This document shows, piece after piece, positions 35,601 to 47,028 of a DNA stretch of 64,000 nucleotides (position 1 is its first letter; every line of letters begins with the position of its first letter). The stretch comes from Chaenocephalus aceratus. Taxonomy: Eukaryota; Chordata; Actinopteri; Perciformes; Channichthyidae. The stretch is taken from the NCBI GenBank assembly GCA_023974075.1, contig CM043807.1, positions 8,919,676 to 8,983,675 on the forward strand. Reading direction: 5' to 3'. The notes below the pieces were generated by a model. It was given only the letters and a program-made list of their open reading frames with translations, searched no databases and had not been told where the DNA came from. A program made the translations under genes and the position numbers.

Positions 35601-38600
35601 AATTGGGCAAAGGTTTACAAACATGATGAACACAGATGCTTCCATAACGAATTTGATTAGATTTAAAGTGAAACTTCACCAGGTTTCAATGAAATTGGAA
35701 ACCTTTGGGAGAATATGGACTGATGTGCCAAAAAGCACTCTGAACTACCGTCATCAAAATACGAAGTGAGGGAGTGGATCTTGTGGGGGCACTCCTCATT
35801 GTATACAGTATATACTCAAAAACTGACTGCACTACAGTTTTAGATGTTATTTCACATCATAAGAAACGTTATGGGCTGTACCTATTCCAAGAATGCAAAA
35901 GAAAAGTTTCACCATTTTTTACCCTAAAAGATTTAAGAACTGAATTCATTCATACATTATAAAGTTGTATTTAGTTTTACAGTTTATAGAGTACACGCCA
36001 TATCATCCTAATGTTTTAGTTTGATAATGTGGAGCCAATTCTAGAGACTTCAGAAAATACACTGTTGATAAGAAGTAAAGTAGGGTATCATCGTATTAGC
36101 GTGTGTTTTTAAATGTAAAAAGTATCCAGTAACTATAATTGTATTATAACTCGAACAAGTCGAAGTGACATGTCTGGTTATATAAGAGATGTCTGCAAGA
36201 AGCAGGATCCAGTTTTATTTCATTATTTTTATACGTGTTGATTGGATTGCAATTCCAAGCATTCATACAGAGGTAACCTAATTAGCGGCGATAAGGTTAA
36301 CACAATGTTGGTCTGAACGAGGGCTTAAATAAGCACAAGTTCTGGTGCCATGTTTGAAGTCAAGGAGGTGGGGGCTACTGAGAGAAAATCAGGACACACT
36401 TTCTCAAGAGCATTACAGAGAGAGCGAGGGAGAAATTGAGAGAGCACAAAAGCGTCAGCTCTCATTCTGTAATGGAACGATGTGGCGGGTGGCATACCAC
36501 ACATTGTACTGGGTGCCTGGAGCACCATGGCAACAGGAAAAGAGAAGGATCGAGAGGGAGAGAGGTTCAAGGACTTCACTTGTTCCAGCATCATCTTAAT
36601 TACATTGGGCGCCGGCGTTTAGTGTAACAGATGCATTCTGGAACTCCATCAACACATGGGGAAAACCCCAGAGACTCTGGTCCTTGAGGTTTTTTTTGAA
36701 AATCCTTCCCCCCCTATCATTTTTGTGAAATGACTGAGAAAAATTGGGAAACAGAGAGATTAGAGAAGCAGATAAATGAGAGAGTGAAACAGAGACGGGG
36801 AGAAGGAGAGGAAAGGCAACACAAGAAAGAGGAATGAGAAGAGAGATGAAACAAAGTGAACACAGATATGGATCGACAGTATGGGAGATTCCAGCCGTTT
36901 GAAGGAGGCTGGTAGCAGATATGAGGAGAAAGGACCAAGGGAAAAAGGATTGGAAGGGATTTGTATGGATATAAAAGCTTCAGCATCCCTCTTTTTGGAC
37001 GCACAACATGCTAAAATGCTTATCCGTATGCGTTATTTGTGTACGTTTGTGTGCGCATGTGGGTCTGTGTGTGAGAAAGCGCCTTTTTCTCATGCTGCCA
37101 TCCCTAACGCGATCAGCGCTCATTAAGAGCTCTCCAGAGGCCCATGCACCTCACAGACAGAAACCCTATCCAAAAGACAACCCCCAAACCCAGGAAACAC
37201 ACGGCTTCCTGCCTGTAAGCCTCTTCTCCAGTGTAAACAAACTGGCATCCACATTAAGCATTGGCAACGTTATTGATATAAAATGTTATCCAAAATAAAA
37301 TGAGATGGCTTCCTCTGTCTGCCTAAAAAAGTAAGAAATAATGTGAAGTTTTATTTTCTCTGTATATCAGATCGTCACTGAAAATGTAATGTGATTTCAA
37401 TAATATTGGTAATACAGAATTTATTTTTGAACATACGTTATTCTCTCTGCCTTTCTAACAGCATGTATGACGGTTTCATATTTTATTTGGTATCAGATTA
37501 TTATATCAATATGTTGTCTAATCCTGTTGCATACACCAACATAATCCTACACCCTAATCCTCCAATATTGCTATACCATAAAAATCCCCAGTTCGAGTTT
37601 ACCCATGCTGTACTTTAGCCTGGCTGTTGTATCTGACTGATGGCAGAAGAAGCAGCTACAAATAAGATGTCAGGAGAGGAGCAATTCCCATTTGTTTCAC
37701 TGGAGGGCGGGTGCTATTTGTCATCCTAATGTTAAAGTATGATCATAAGAGGTCATATGTGCACGTCTCATGTGCATAGACAAGCCTGATAATGCGCTAC
37801 GACAAGCTAATCCATTACACCTATGGACGTTGCATCTGATGCAGTGTTGTAATCTTCTGGGTGAGGCGGGGAAGCACATCGGGGGGGTACACAATCGTCC
37901 TTGTTCGCGTCATATTTCTCTCTTAGCACAGCAGCAGTCCAAGTATTTAGATCCCCGGGGATATACTCCGGAAGAGAGCGGCCTGCAGCGTTCCCTTTGT
38001 TGCCTTTAATGGATTATTTCATACAAACATGCAATTGACTGTGTTACTGATGGATAGCAGCCATTGTTATGGTAAAGTCACTCCATCGCCTTCCATGGTT
38101 CCCCTATTAATCTCAGTCAAGTCAATGGCGCCATTGTACAGAACTCCCCATTAAACCGTACCACCTTGACAACAATGAAAGTGTCAGTGTGGCACCTTCC
38201 GGACTGTTTCCAGGAAGCAGAGAAAATGGAATGGTTTTCTCAAAGATTACATGGCTTAATGGGTGTATTTGGAACCCTTTGGTATGTGAGGGGAAGAAAA
38301 GATGGCCGTGAATCTCATTTGTGATTGAATGGTTTTTATTTAGACGGTGGATTGTCTGCAGGTTCAGGTTAAAGGTAAATAACCCCATTTCCTGAGTGAG
38401 AGTGAACCTGGCTGGCCTGCTGTGTTTAACAACTTCAGCCTGGATTTAAAGACGGAATTGGACGTTTGCGAGAGGAAGACAGACAGAGAGAAACGATCGA
38501 AGGAAAGAGGAAGACAGGAAAGGAAAGAGGAAGACAGGAAGTCTACTGAGCGACGGTCTGCTATTGTCCACTGTCTCTTCACAGTGTGACAACGTTTTTC

Positions 38601-40724
38601 CCTCAGACTCTATCGCGGATGTTTTTTTTCGTACCTATTCTTGTTCTCTCCTTCCCCGTCTGTCAATTTGTGAAGGCCCCACATCATTACTGTCAAACCT
38701 CACACTGCTGCAGTGCCAATACAAAAGCTACATGCACAATATCACACACACTCGTACTTGCTGCCCACTCATGCGTTGAAGGAGACTTTTTTTTCTAAGA
38801 CTGGGTTCTGACACTCAGCTGCAATCTCGTCCCACCGGAATTCTGGGGGAGACAGACAAGCAGTGTGAACTCAAAAGAACTGAAGTCTTTGATTTTTCTG
38901 TCAGACACTTTCAGCCCCATGGCCTCCGTAAAAACACTGTTTGTCTTTATCTTCGCCTGATCGTGTCGTTGTCTGCCGAAGATAAAATCACATTCGCTAG
39001 CAACCCAGACCGCCCTTTTCCTCGCTTCAGCACCTGGACATTTGTTTGAATGGCCATGAGCTCACATTTCTACTGAGGGACAATTATTGTGCAGGAGGGC
39101 CGAGAAAGAATGAAGGAGAAAGAACATTCAAGACCATTTAACTGCAGGGTTCGATGAAAAGCTTAAACTCAAAGGCTCTCAGATTCAGAGAGGTAGGTGA
39201 TTAAACCCCGTCATCAAATATCACACCTCCTTTTCAAGCTACGGGAAGCGGCTGGAGAGCTCTGATTACCATCAATGACACTCCACCCAATCCATCAGAT
39301 TCCCTGTAGGAGGCTGTTAAACCCAAATGGGCTACCTCGTTAAAACCGGTGTCAAGTAAATAATAGATCTTTTTATCTATATGTGTGGGGACTGGATAAA
39401 CATGAAAGCGAGCTTATCAAATCCGTAAGGTGAACAGTTAAAAGGTGCTCTAATCAGATCTGGCACTGATTCCTCTCATATACTCCCAGGGAACTGATGG
39501 AGCTGCTTTGAGGTAACGGAGATGGGTAGTTTTACCTTGAAGCTAAAGACTGTTTGTGTATCACACTAGGGTTAATACTGTAGGTCTGAGCAATTGGAGA
39601 CCACTGACGTTTTTACATTTGACCCATTTAGATTAAGCTCTTTGCTCTGACAAATGTAACTGTGATCCAGTCGATGTAAACATTTATTTTTTCACCAGTA
39701 GACAAAGTTGAATTAAGAAAATATAATGGAGCCCTGTAGTTGGTTGCACCAGCAATACTTACATTAAAATGTAGCTTAGTTTCACTTAATAAGGGGGTTA
39801 GAAAAAAAGCAGTACAGTCATTTACACCTTCACAAAGCAGGCTGTCAGTCAGTCTTTATCAACTGTTGCCATGGTAGAGCCTTTAGAAAATGTACATTGC
39901 TTCATTATGAAGACTGAAATGGATATTCACTACATATTCACTTTGCATTATTCATTTCTAACATTTATTTTAAACACTGTATAATACAGTATACCAAATT
40001 AATATTTCAAAAAACTGGAGGTTAAAAGTCACTTTTATTTTACCAATTTTTCAGTGAACGCTCTTTGAAATTAAGGATGTCACAATATCGTACTTTGATA
40101 CCAAAATAATGAAACTGTGGTACCCTTTTATCAACAGTACCACAGGAACCATATAACCATGAGGGCTAAAAAGGGTTGTGATCTTTTCCCAGATAATGTT
40201 ACATTGTGAACAGCAAATCTGTGTTGAAATTGCCAGGAGGATAGCTAGTCCTGCTAGTAGTAATTAGCTGTTAGCTGCCTGTGGGCTACAGCTGGAAGCT
40301 AACTCGCTCGGAGCATGGATTAATTGAACCACATTATGATGCGTTTAATGTTAAATCCGTGAAAAATAGTATTAGGTATAAAGGCAATTCAATACAACCT
40401 TAAATTAAAAAAGTGTATTTTGAAAAAAATGTATGGAGAAATATGAATGTTTACAGGTATTGGTATTGCCTTGCAGGGGTAGACATTAAGGGTAACATTA
40501 AAATGAAGGGTGGAATTTTATTATCACTGGCCCAAGAGCATTCATCCAAAGAATCTACCAATAATGAAAACAATGTAATTTATGCACAAACTACATTACT
40601 ACTTGTATTAAAACATTTGAATCATCAGTTCTTCCTCATTTTCCTCAATTGTTCATATTTGGTTTATTAAAATAATAACATTGTGGTCATTGTTAAAAAA
40701 TGTCTGCTATTATCCAGGGACGCT
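35601..40724. other. unique sequence; small AG-rich tandem repeat
   Basis: No transposon ends or protein families recognised. At 38498-38541 a 20-bp AGGAAAGAGGAAGACAGGAA unit is repeated twice. 37640-37990 is complex sequence of the sort often conserved. G-poor, AT-rich sequence at 39600-40680. Confidence 0.4.
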
Positions 40725-40990
40725 GGAGCCTTGCAGCAGAGAAACTGTTACGCGCTAGGGGGGGGGGGGTGCTAGTGGAGCCTCGCAGCAGATACACTGC
40801 TAAACTGTTACGCGCTAGGGGGGGGGTGCTGGTGGAGCCTCGCAGCAGAGAAACTGTTACGCGCTAGGGGGGGGGGATGCTAGTGGAGCCTCGCAGTGGC
40901 AAAACTGTGGTGGGCTTACACTGTGGTGCGCCGCGTTTGGGGGTGCGAGGGGGTTGCGGGTGCTAGTGGAGCCTCGCAGATAGGGGTGCT
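40725..40990 (+). repeat. G-run minisatellite, about five units
   Basis: The unit GCTAGTGGAGCCTCGCAGCA...AACTGTTACGCGCTAGGGGGGGG recurs at about 40728, 40771, 40829, 40879 and 40957, with diverged or partial last units. Runs of 8 to 11 G close the first three units, so the plus strand could form G-quadruplexes. Confidence 0.8.
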
Positions 40991-41459
40991 GCAGCCCCCT
41001 CAGCACCCCCCCTTCCTTTCTTCTTCTCATACTCCCTGTCACTCTCCTTTAACTCCTCCGGTGACATTCTTGAAGAATGTTTTTTGACCGGCGCTTGGCC
41101 GGTTACCGCTGGTATAAAAAACATTTTGGCGAATGGTTAGGTGGCGAGAAAGTCTGTAGTGAAGGAGCACGCTCCCGCTTACGGGAGCCTGCTCGCGCTA
41201 CGCTCTGCAGCAAACAGCTGTTTACTTTTCACCCAACAACGACAACCGCCTCACGAAACGCTATGTTGTAGCATTAATAAACGCAACGATTTAACAAAAT
41301 TGCTTGTCAAAATACCAATACAACAGGACCATTTTTTCTTTTTAAAGCAATCTTTTTAGTGGCCCGAGCGGGCAAGTGGAAAGTAGTCTACGTTATGCTG
41401 GCCCGGGGTGTCTAAATAGTGCTTCCGGGCCAGCGGGCCATTTATAATGTCGAGCCCTG
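40991..41459. mobile_element. probable non-autonomous DNA element, right end only
   Basis: The right boundary read on the minus strand is CAGGGCTCGACATTATAAAT, a CAGGG-type terminus as in hAT elements, followed by GGCCCGCTGGCCCGGAAGCA and a GCCCGCTCGGGCCAC palindrome-like motif at 41361-41375. The left end was not found; it may lie in or before the minisatellite. Confidence 0.4.
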
Positions 41460-42742
41460 CCTTGCATTAACTTGAAATGGCAATTGCCATTTGCACTGGA
41501 TGAGATGGAAGGGATTGCTGAATATATTAATCATGACCACAGTTACGTGTGTTAGAGCCATCCTCACATTTATGATATACACACCGCTTTGGCATTTGTG
41601 CACCACTGCAGAGAATGACAATATTCAGAGACCCCCGCCGAATCGACGTCTGGCCCCCAGGGCTGCAGCTCTAAATGTCTCACACAGCTACACACACAGC
41701 CCATAACTCTGCCTGGCTGATAGCAGGCCTGGAGATTGCTTCACTGCCAGGGTCCACTGCCAGGGTTCACCCCCACCCATTCCTTTTCCATACCCACCTC
41801 TCCCCCCAGTGATACCTTGTCCCACTGGAGACGTAAATTGCTCCGGTGGAGTCCGCCAAGACCAATGAAGCTGGAACGTGAGGATTAACACGCACCAGCA
41901 GATTCACAGTTCAAACACAGTCCAACATGCTTGTACCCATCACAGATGCAACACCCCAAACACTAACAACGATTAGTTCAAAATCCCCCCCAGAAAAGCA
42001 AGGTATTTGCTTGGGTTACTGTTATGGGTAGTTTGCTAATGTAGCAGCATAAATAGTTTTTAGTGCCTTATAAAATGAGATGCCAGTATAGATGCAGTGC
42101 AGGAGGTGGGAGTGGAAGGTGGGGGGCTACGACAGACTCACTGACGAATGAAGAAAGTGAGGGAGAAGCTCATTAAGCTACGGTGGTTGAGGGAATAGGC
42201 AATAAAAAGCAAAAGGATGATCACGAGGGAGCGGGCAAAGAAAGGGGAAAATAGATGAGAGCGGAGACTGATGAAGAAAAGGAGATAAGCGAGGGCGGAT
42301 GAGAATAGGGGAGGAAGGGAATTGGGGGATGTTTTGAAATGTGGAAAAGGAGTTACAATGCCTTTTCCTTTCACACAAACTGTCTTGATGTCAGAATAGC
42401 CCACAGTGAAAATATGAAATTGTACCCATTCATGCTGATTTAGAAGAGGCATCTTTTTTATTGTGTCAAGCTAGTCACAGTGGAAGGAGTCTTTTCTCTC
42501 TATTTTTCACCGCACCTGTCTGTGTCAATATGAGTCTCACCGGGTTGGGGACATTCAGCAGTGGAGTCACTTTAGTTTTGTGCAAGAGGATAAAAAACTG
42601 CATACTTTAGCAGGTATTACTTTGCACATCACTCTCACCTCAGTAAATGGAACATAAATCACTCGGCTGAGCTTGTCGCCAGGTAAAGCCAGAGTGGTTT
42701 TACCATAAAAGTAAAGATATTTTAAAGCACAGTAAGATATAG
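41460..42742. other. unique sequence, nothing recognised
   Basis: AG-rich stretch on the plus strand at 42140-42360. No repeat ends or coding signal. Confidence 0.45.
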
Positions 42743-42978
42743 ACCCCATTTACACGGGAACGCAAACGAAACGCAAACAAACCGAATACGATATCAAAAA
42801 AGTATTATGTTCACACGAGACCGCTCGAAAGCCCTGGAGACGCTGTAGTACATATGCCGGGCCTGTAAGTGGCGCTGTACTTCCGCCACAAAATACACCA
42901 AAAGCAGCGAAGAAGACCCCCAAGCATGTGCATGGTTGCCCTTCTGTTTATTCTCCGCGGTGGATTTAGCAACATGTA
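42743..42978 (+). mobile_element. RepC copy 2, left half, cut by Tc1 element 1
   Basis: From ACCCCATTTACACGGGAACG it follows RepC copy 1 (15611-15870) closely, including CTGTACTTCCGCCACAAAAT and TTCTCCGCGGTGGATTTAGC. It stops at AACATGTA, where Tc1 element 1 begins. The missing right half is found inverted at 46696-47026. Confidence 0.9.
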
Positions 42979-44604
42979 CAATGAACACAAATATAAATGC
43001 AACACTGCTCCCATTTTTCATGAGATGAACTCAAAGATCTAAAACATTTTCTATATACACAAAATAACCATTTCTCTCAAATATTGTTCACAAATCGGAA
43101 AAAATCTGTGATAGTGAGCACTTCTCCTTTGCCGAGATAATCCATCCCACCTCACAGGTGTGGCATATCAAGATGCTGATTAGACAGCATGATTATTGCA
43201 AAGGTGTGCCTTAGGCTGGCCACAATAAAAGGCCACTCTAAAATGTTCAGTTTTATCACACAGCACAATGCCACAGATGTCGCAAGTTTTGAGGGAGCGT
43301 GCAATTGGCATGCTGACAGCAGGAATGTCCACCAGAGCTGTTGCCCGTGAATTGAATGTTCATTTCTCTACCATAAGCCGTCTCCAAAGGCGTTTCAGAG
43401 AATTTGGCAGTACATCCAACCGGCCTCACAACCGCAGACCACGTGTAACCACACCAGCCCAGGACCTCCACATCCAGCATGTTCACCTCCAAGATCATCT
43501 GAGACCAGCCACTCGGACAGCTGCTGCAACAATCGGTTTGCATAACCAAAGAATTTCTGCACAGACTGTCAGAAACCGTCTCAGGGAAGCTCATCTGCAT
43601 GCTCGTCGTCCTCATCGGGGTCTCGACCTGACTCCGGTTCGTCGTCGTAACCAACTTGAGTGGGCAAATGCTCACATTCGATGGCGTCTGGCACGTTGGA
43701 GAGGTGTTCTCTTCACGGATGAATCCCGGCTTTCACTGTTCAGGGCAGATGGCAGACAGCGTGTGTGGCGTTGTGTGGGTGAGCGGTTTTCTGATGTCAA
43801 TGTTGTGAATCGAGTGGCCCATGGTGGAGGTGGGGTTATGGTATGGGCACGCGTATGTTATGGACGACGAACACAGGTGCATTTTATTGATGGCATTGTG
43901 AATGCACAGAGATACCGTGACGAGATCCTGAGGCCCATTATTGTGCCATTCATCCACGACCATCACCTCATGTTGCAGCATGATAATGCACGGCCCCATG
44001 TTGCAAGGATCTGTACACAATTCCTGGAGGCTGAAAACATCCCAGTTCTTGCATGGCCAGCATACTCACCGGACATGTCACCCATTGAGCATGTTTGGGA
44101 TGCTCTGGATCGGCGTATACGACAGCGTGTTCCAGTTCCTGCCAATATCCAGCAACTTGGCACAGCCATTGAAGAGGAGTGGACCAACATTCCACAGGCA
44201 ACAATCAACAACCTGATCAACTCTATGCGAAGGAGATGTGTTGCACTGCGTGAGGCAAATGGTGGTCACACCAGATACTGACTGGTTTTTCGGACCCCCC
44301 CAGACCCCCCCAATAAAGCAAAACTGCACGTTTCAGAGTGGCCTTTTATTGTGGCCAGCCTAAGGCACACCTGTGCAATAATCATGCTGTCTAATCAGCA
44401 TCTTGATATGCCACACCTGTGAGGTGGGATGGATTATCTCAGCAAAGGAGAAGTGCTCACTATCACAGATTTTTTCAGATTTGTGAACAATATTTGAGAG
44501 AAATGGTTATTTTGTGTATATAGAAAATGTTTTAGATCTTTGAGTTCATCTCATGAAAAATGGGAGCAAAAACAAAAGTGTTGCATTTATATTTGTGTTC
44601 AGTG
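42979..44604 (+). mobile_element. Tc1/mariner element 1, full length (1626 bp)
   Basis: Ends in CAATGAACACAAATATAAAT on the left and, on the minus strand, CACTGAACACAAATATAAAT on the right. The inverted repeats extend about 260 bp (42979-43240 against 44340-44604), the left one lacking about 12 bp near its end. TA dinucleotides flank both ends (42977-42978, 44605-44606), as required for Tc1/mariner insertion. A single uninterrupted transposase ORF lies between. If the inversion model is right, this copy is a recombinant of two elements. Confidence 0.95.
43268..44281 (+). CDS. Tc1-family DD34E transposase, intact frame
   Basis: A 337-residue transposase that would cut and paste the surrounding element at TA sites, acting in the nucleus. 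N-terminal paired-like helix-turn-helix DNA-binding region about residues 1-120 ([20 protein letters not shown] near 24-43; a GRPR-like basic patch NRRPRV near 55-60). The catalytic domain carries the triad D151 (FTDES), D239 (QHDNARPH) and E274 (SPIEHVWD), with 34 residues between the last two, the DD34E signature of Tc1. A GGGGVMVWA glycine-rich box is at 186-194. Length is normal for the family (about 340). The Met start is the first in frame, about 25 bases downstream of the left inverted repeat. AATAAA follows at 44312-44317. No frameshift or stop is present, but A/G differences from the second copy (for example R195 where the other has G) may affect activity. Confidence 0.95.
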   Translation: MPQMSQVLRERAIGMLTAGMSTRAVARELNVHFSTISRLQRRFREFGSTSNRPHNRRPRVTTPAQDLHIQHVHLQDHLRPATRTAAATIGLHNQRISAQTVRNRLREAHLHARRPHRGLDLTPVRRRNQLEWANAHIRWRLARWRGVLFTDESRLSLFRADGRQRVWRCVGERFSDVNVVNRVAHGGGGVMVWARVCYGRRTQVHFIDGIVNAQRYRDEILRPIIVPFIHDHHLMLQHDNARPHVARICTQFLEAENIPVLAWPAYSPDMSPIEHVWDALDRRIRQRVPVPANIQQLGTAIEEEWTNIPQATINNLINSMRRRCVALREANGGHTRY

Positions 44605-44609
44605 TAATA

Positions 44610-45567
44610 AGACAACTCAGATCTGAAGCTACAGGAATCTGCTGCCAAAGTGCAATAAAAAAGACAAAATTAATAGAATCAAACCCTTTTTTTGTTGCAT
44701 TTTAGTAGAGTATAAAAAGAAATGCCTTTAAAATAGGATGCAAGCAACAATAGTTTCTTAACCCGAATTGATAATCAATTTAAGTTTGCATTCTTATACC
44801 ATTTTGTACAATAATTATAATGATTATAATGATCAAATAATAATAATAATCAAACAAACTAAAACTTACAGCTGATTAATAACGGTATCTAACTTGAGTT
44901 TTTATTATATCAAAAACCTGTTGAAATGCTACTGTTATTTTTAATGTCCCCAAAAAGCGCGTCGGCAGCCTCCAGGAATGCTTCTTTCACAACTTCGCCG
45001 TCTTTGAAAGACTTCATGACACGATAAGATGCTATGGTAGCAGCCTTGCTCTTGTTGTTTGGCCTGGTGAAAATGGACCGCTGTGCATTTAGCTGTCCTT
45101 TCAGGTTCCTCCCCTTTTGGGAGCGTAGGGCAGAATTAGGAGGGAATTCCGTAGCGTTTGTGCACTGTTTTGAAATGCCGCTCCTAAATTACCCTTCTTC
45201 GATAAAGCCACTCTCGCATTGCAGATGACAGATGGAGTGAAAATTATATATTTTGGGCTTTTTTGCTTCTGCCATAATTGCGGTCTTGTGTGTGTGCGGA
45301 CTGTCACTCCTGTTGACACCATAGACTGTATGGTTGACACGGACAACGTCAGCGAACTAGTGCACTGCCCACTGCCCACCAGCCACGCCCCGACACATGG
45401 GGTCACGCCGGCCAATCACAAAGCTTGGATGCGTTCAAGTGCATTATTCTGGCACAGGAAGATTATGTTATAGGACATAATAAAACAGAATATTGTTGTT
45501 CTATTTTTAGACACATCTCACGATTGACTGGGAATCCCGGTCGATCGCGACTGGTTGGGCATCCCTG
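44610..45567 (-). mobile_element. hAT element remnant, one terminus preserved
   Basis: On the minus strand the element begins at 45567 with CAGGGATGCCCAACCAGTCG followed by CGATCGACCGGG, a well-known style of hAT terminus. The transposase start lies about 330 bp inside. The far end is not recognisable and the body is cut near the Tc1 boundary. Confidence 0.7.
44930..45240 (-). pseudogene. hAT transposase remnant (BED finger and start of core)
   Basis: The minus strand reads SVICNARVALSKKGNL and, after a frame change, ERHFKTVHKRYG: together the BED zinc finger (second Cys and both His visible, first Cys replaced by Ser). After another frame change near 45117 it continues RNLKGQLNAQRSIFTRPNNK then SKAATIASYRVMKSF and KDGEVVKEAFLEAADALFGD. 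This QRSIFTRP...A..AS...V....F.DGE.VKEAF pattern is the region just after the BED finger in hAT proteins of the GTF2IRD2/ZBED-related kind. The RNase-H-like core is missing. At least two frameshifts make it dead. It lies inside the segment inferred to have been inverted. Confidence 0.8.
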
Positions 45568-45654
45568 GTTTAGACAGGAGCTGCCGGGTCCCGCATGAGC
45601 TCAGCCCCCTCCTTTTTAATTTTTTATCAATTTTTTATTTGTGTAAAGCTTTAT

Positions 45655-45827
45655 ACCCTGAATCAGCACTTTTGAAACAGGAAGTGAAATAGAGGGATAT
45701 GAGGCATGGCTAGAATGGGTGATCTGTTTGGTATTTTGGGCAAACACTTCATAGACATGTTTTTGTATATATTTTCATATATCTGAGACCTATACTATTG
45801 CCTAATAATAGCATGATAGGTGCACTT
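45655..45827 (+). mobile_element. RepB copy 3, right part only
   Basis: GAATCAGCACTTTTGAAACA, TAGAGGGATATGAGGCATGG, GATCTGTTTGGTATTTTGGG and GCATGATAGG follow RepB copies 1 and 2 in order. The left part is missing. It runs directly into RepA copy 2, which replaces its last few bases. Confidence 0.85.
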
Positions 45828-46319
45828 CAAGTAAAAGTAGAAATACCACAGTTTAGGAATATTCCATAAAAGTTCTGAATTGCAAAATGTTACTCAAGTA
45901 ATAGTAGAAAAGTATCAGCATCAAATTAAACTTAAAGTGCCGAAAGTAAAAGTACACATTATGCACATTGGACCATTTTTCGAATTATATGTTTAATATG
46001 TTTAGATTATTAAATTGATCCAGTTATGTGGTATTAAAGTTGGTAAAGGTGCAGCTAGTTTTAATGACTTTGCAAACATCATTGTGTAGCTTGTGAGTTA
46101 AATCCAAGTGTAACTAAACTCTTGTTTAAGAGTTTCTCTTTATTAATTATCATTTATCCAAATCTGCAAGGTAACTAAAGGTATTAAATAAATGTAATGG
46201 AGTAAAAGTACAAGAGTTACCTCTGAACTGAATTCAATTACTCAACTAAAGCACTAGTATTTCAAAAGTATACTTAAGTACAGTGCTCGGTTAATTTACT
46301 TAGTTACTTTACATCTCTG
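45828..46319. mobile_element. RepA copy 2: Tol2-like hAT MITE, left end trimmed
   Basis: The right end on the minus strand reads CAGAGATGTAAAGTAACTAA. The left side begins within the family sequence (AGTAAAAGTAGAAATACCAC), lacking roughly 25 terminal bases. The interior (GGTAAAGGTGCAGCTAGTTT, AATGACTTTG) matches RepA copy 1. No coding content. Confidence 0.85.
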
Positions 46320-46695
46320 GTCTTCACCTACAGTACAGTATGTATGATGCCATTGGAAGTGCAGTGAACCACTTTTTCTAATTGCTTAGAGATATTGGGA
46401 AGAGGAAAGTCACAAAGCCTCTCAGGGCATTGAGCTCGAGCAGTGGGATGATTAAGAACGCAATGTGCCGGGGAACATGTTTGTCCTTGGTTAGGGCCTG
46501 TAGCCTTCATTATAGGGTCAAAAAGCAAAACATTTAGCTTCACAGTTCATTGTAATATGCAAAGGAGACAACTCTTCCATTCAAAACTAAATACAGCCTT
46601 TGGCTCCTTTCCACACTCCTCCTATTTAACCTCTGTTTAAATCACAGTCCCTGTTTGTAAGTGAGTATCACTTCTGACATCAGACCAGCAAATGT
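46320..46695. other. unique sequence inside the inverted segment
   Basis: No repeat or coding signal seen. Confidence 0.45.
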
Positions 46696-47026
46696 GCTGT
46701 TTACACGGGAACGAAAACGGTTGTATCCGCTACTTTTCTCTTTCGTATAGCCCGTTCGTTCACACGAGGCCGTAACGGAAACGCGGAAACGGACCCCTAA
46801 AACGATAACGGGTCCCAAGGTGGATAGATCTGCGGACGCTCTGGGGGGCCAAACGGCTCCGTGTGTACGTCCTAGACGATCATTTTCCTGATAACGATGA
46901 AGCCATAGCCCCACCTCTGCTGCTCACTGCTGTATCATGGTCAGTAGCTACTGCTACTGACAATGCTACAGATGTTAGTGCAACATCTACAGCTCCTCGA
47001 CCACAACCATGGAGAACTACATGAAC
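46696..47026 (-). mobile_element. RepC copy 2, right half, inverted, abutting Tc1 element 2
   Basis: Read on the minus strand it continues RepC from GTAGTTCTCCATGG through the central hairpin to the terminus CCCGTGTAAACAGC, matching 15874-16237. Its inner edge (47027-47028) is a TA followed at once by Tc1 element 2. A 9-base GTTCATGTA precedes GTAGTTCTCC here but not in copy 1. With 42743-42978 it makes one complete RepC. Confidence 0.9.
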
Positions 47027-47028
47027 TA

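Noticed and set aside
43733..44329. Several minus-strand open frames opposite the Tc1 transposase, and their mirror images in element 2
   Set aside because: Shadows of the transposase coding strand; they persist only because the transposase is conserved.
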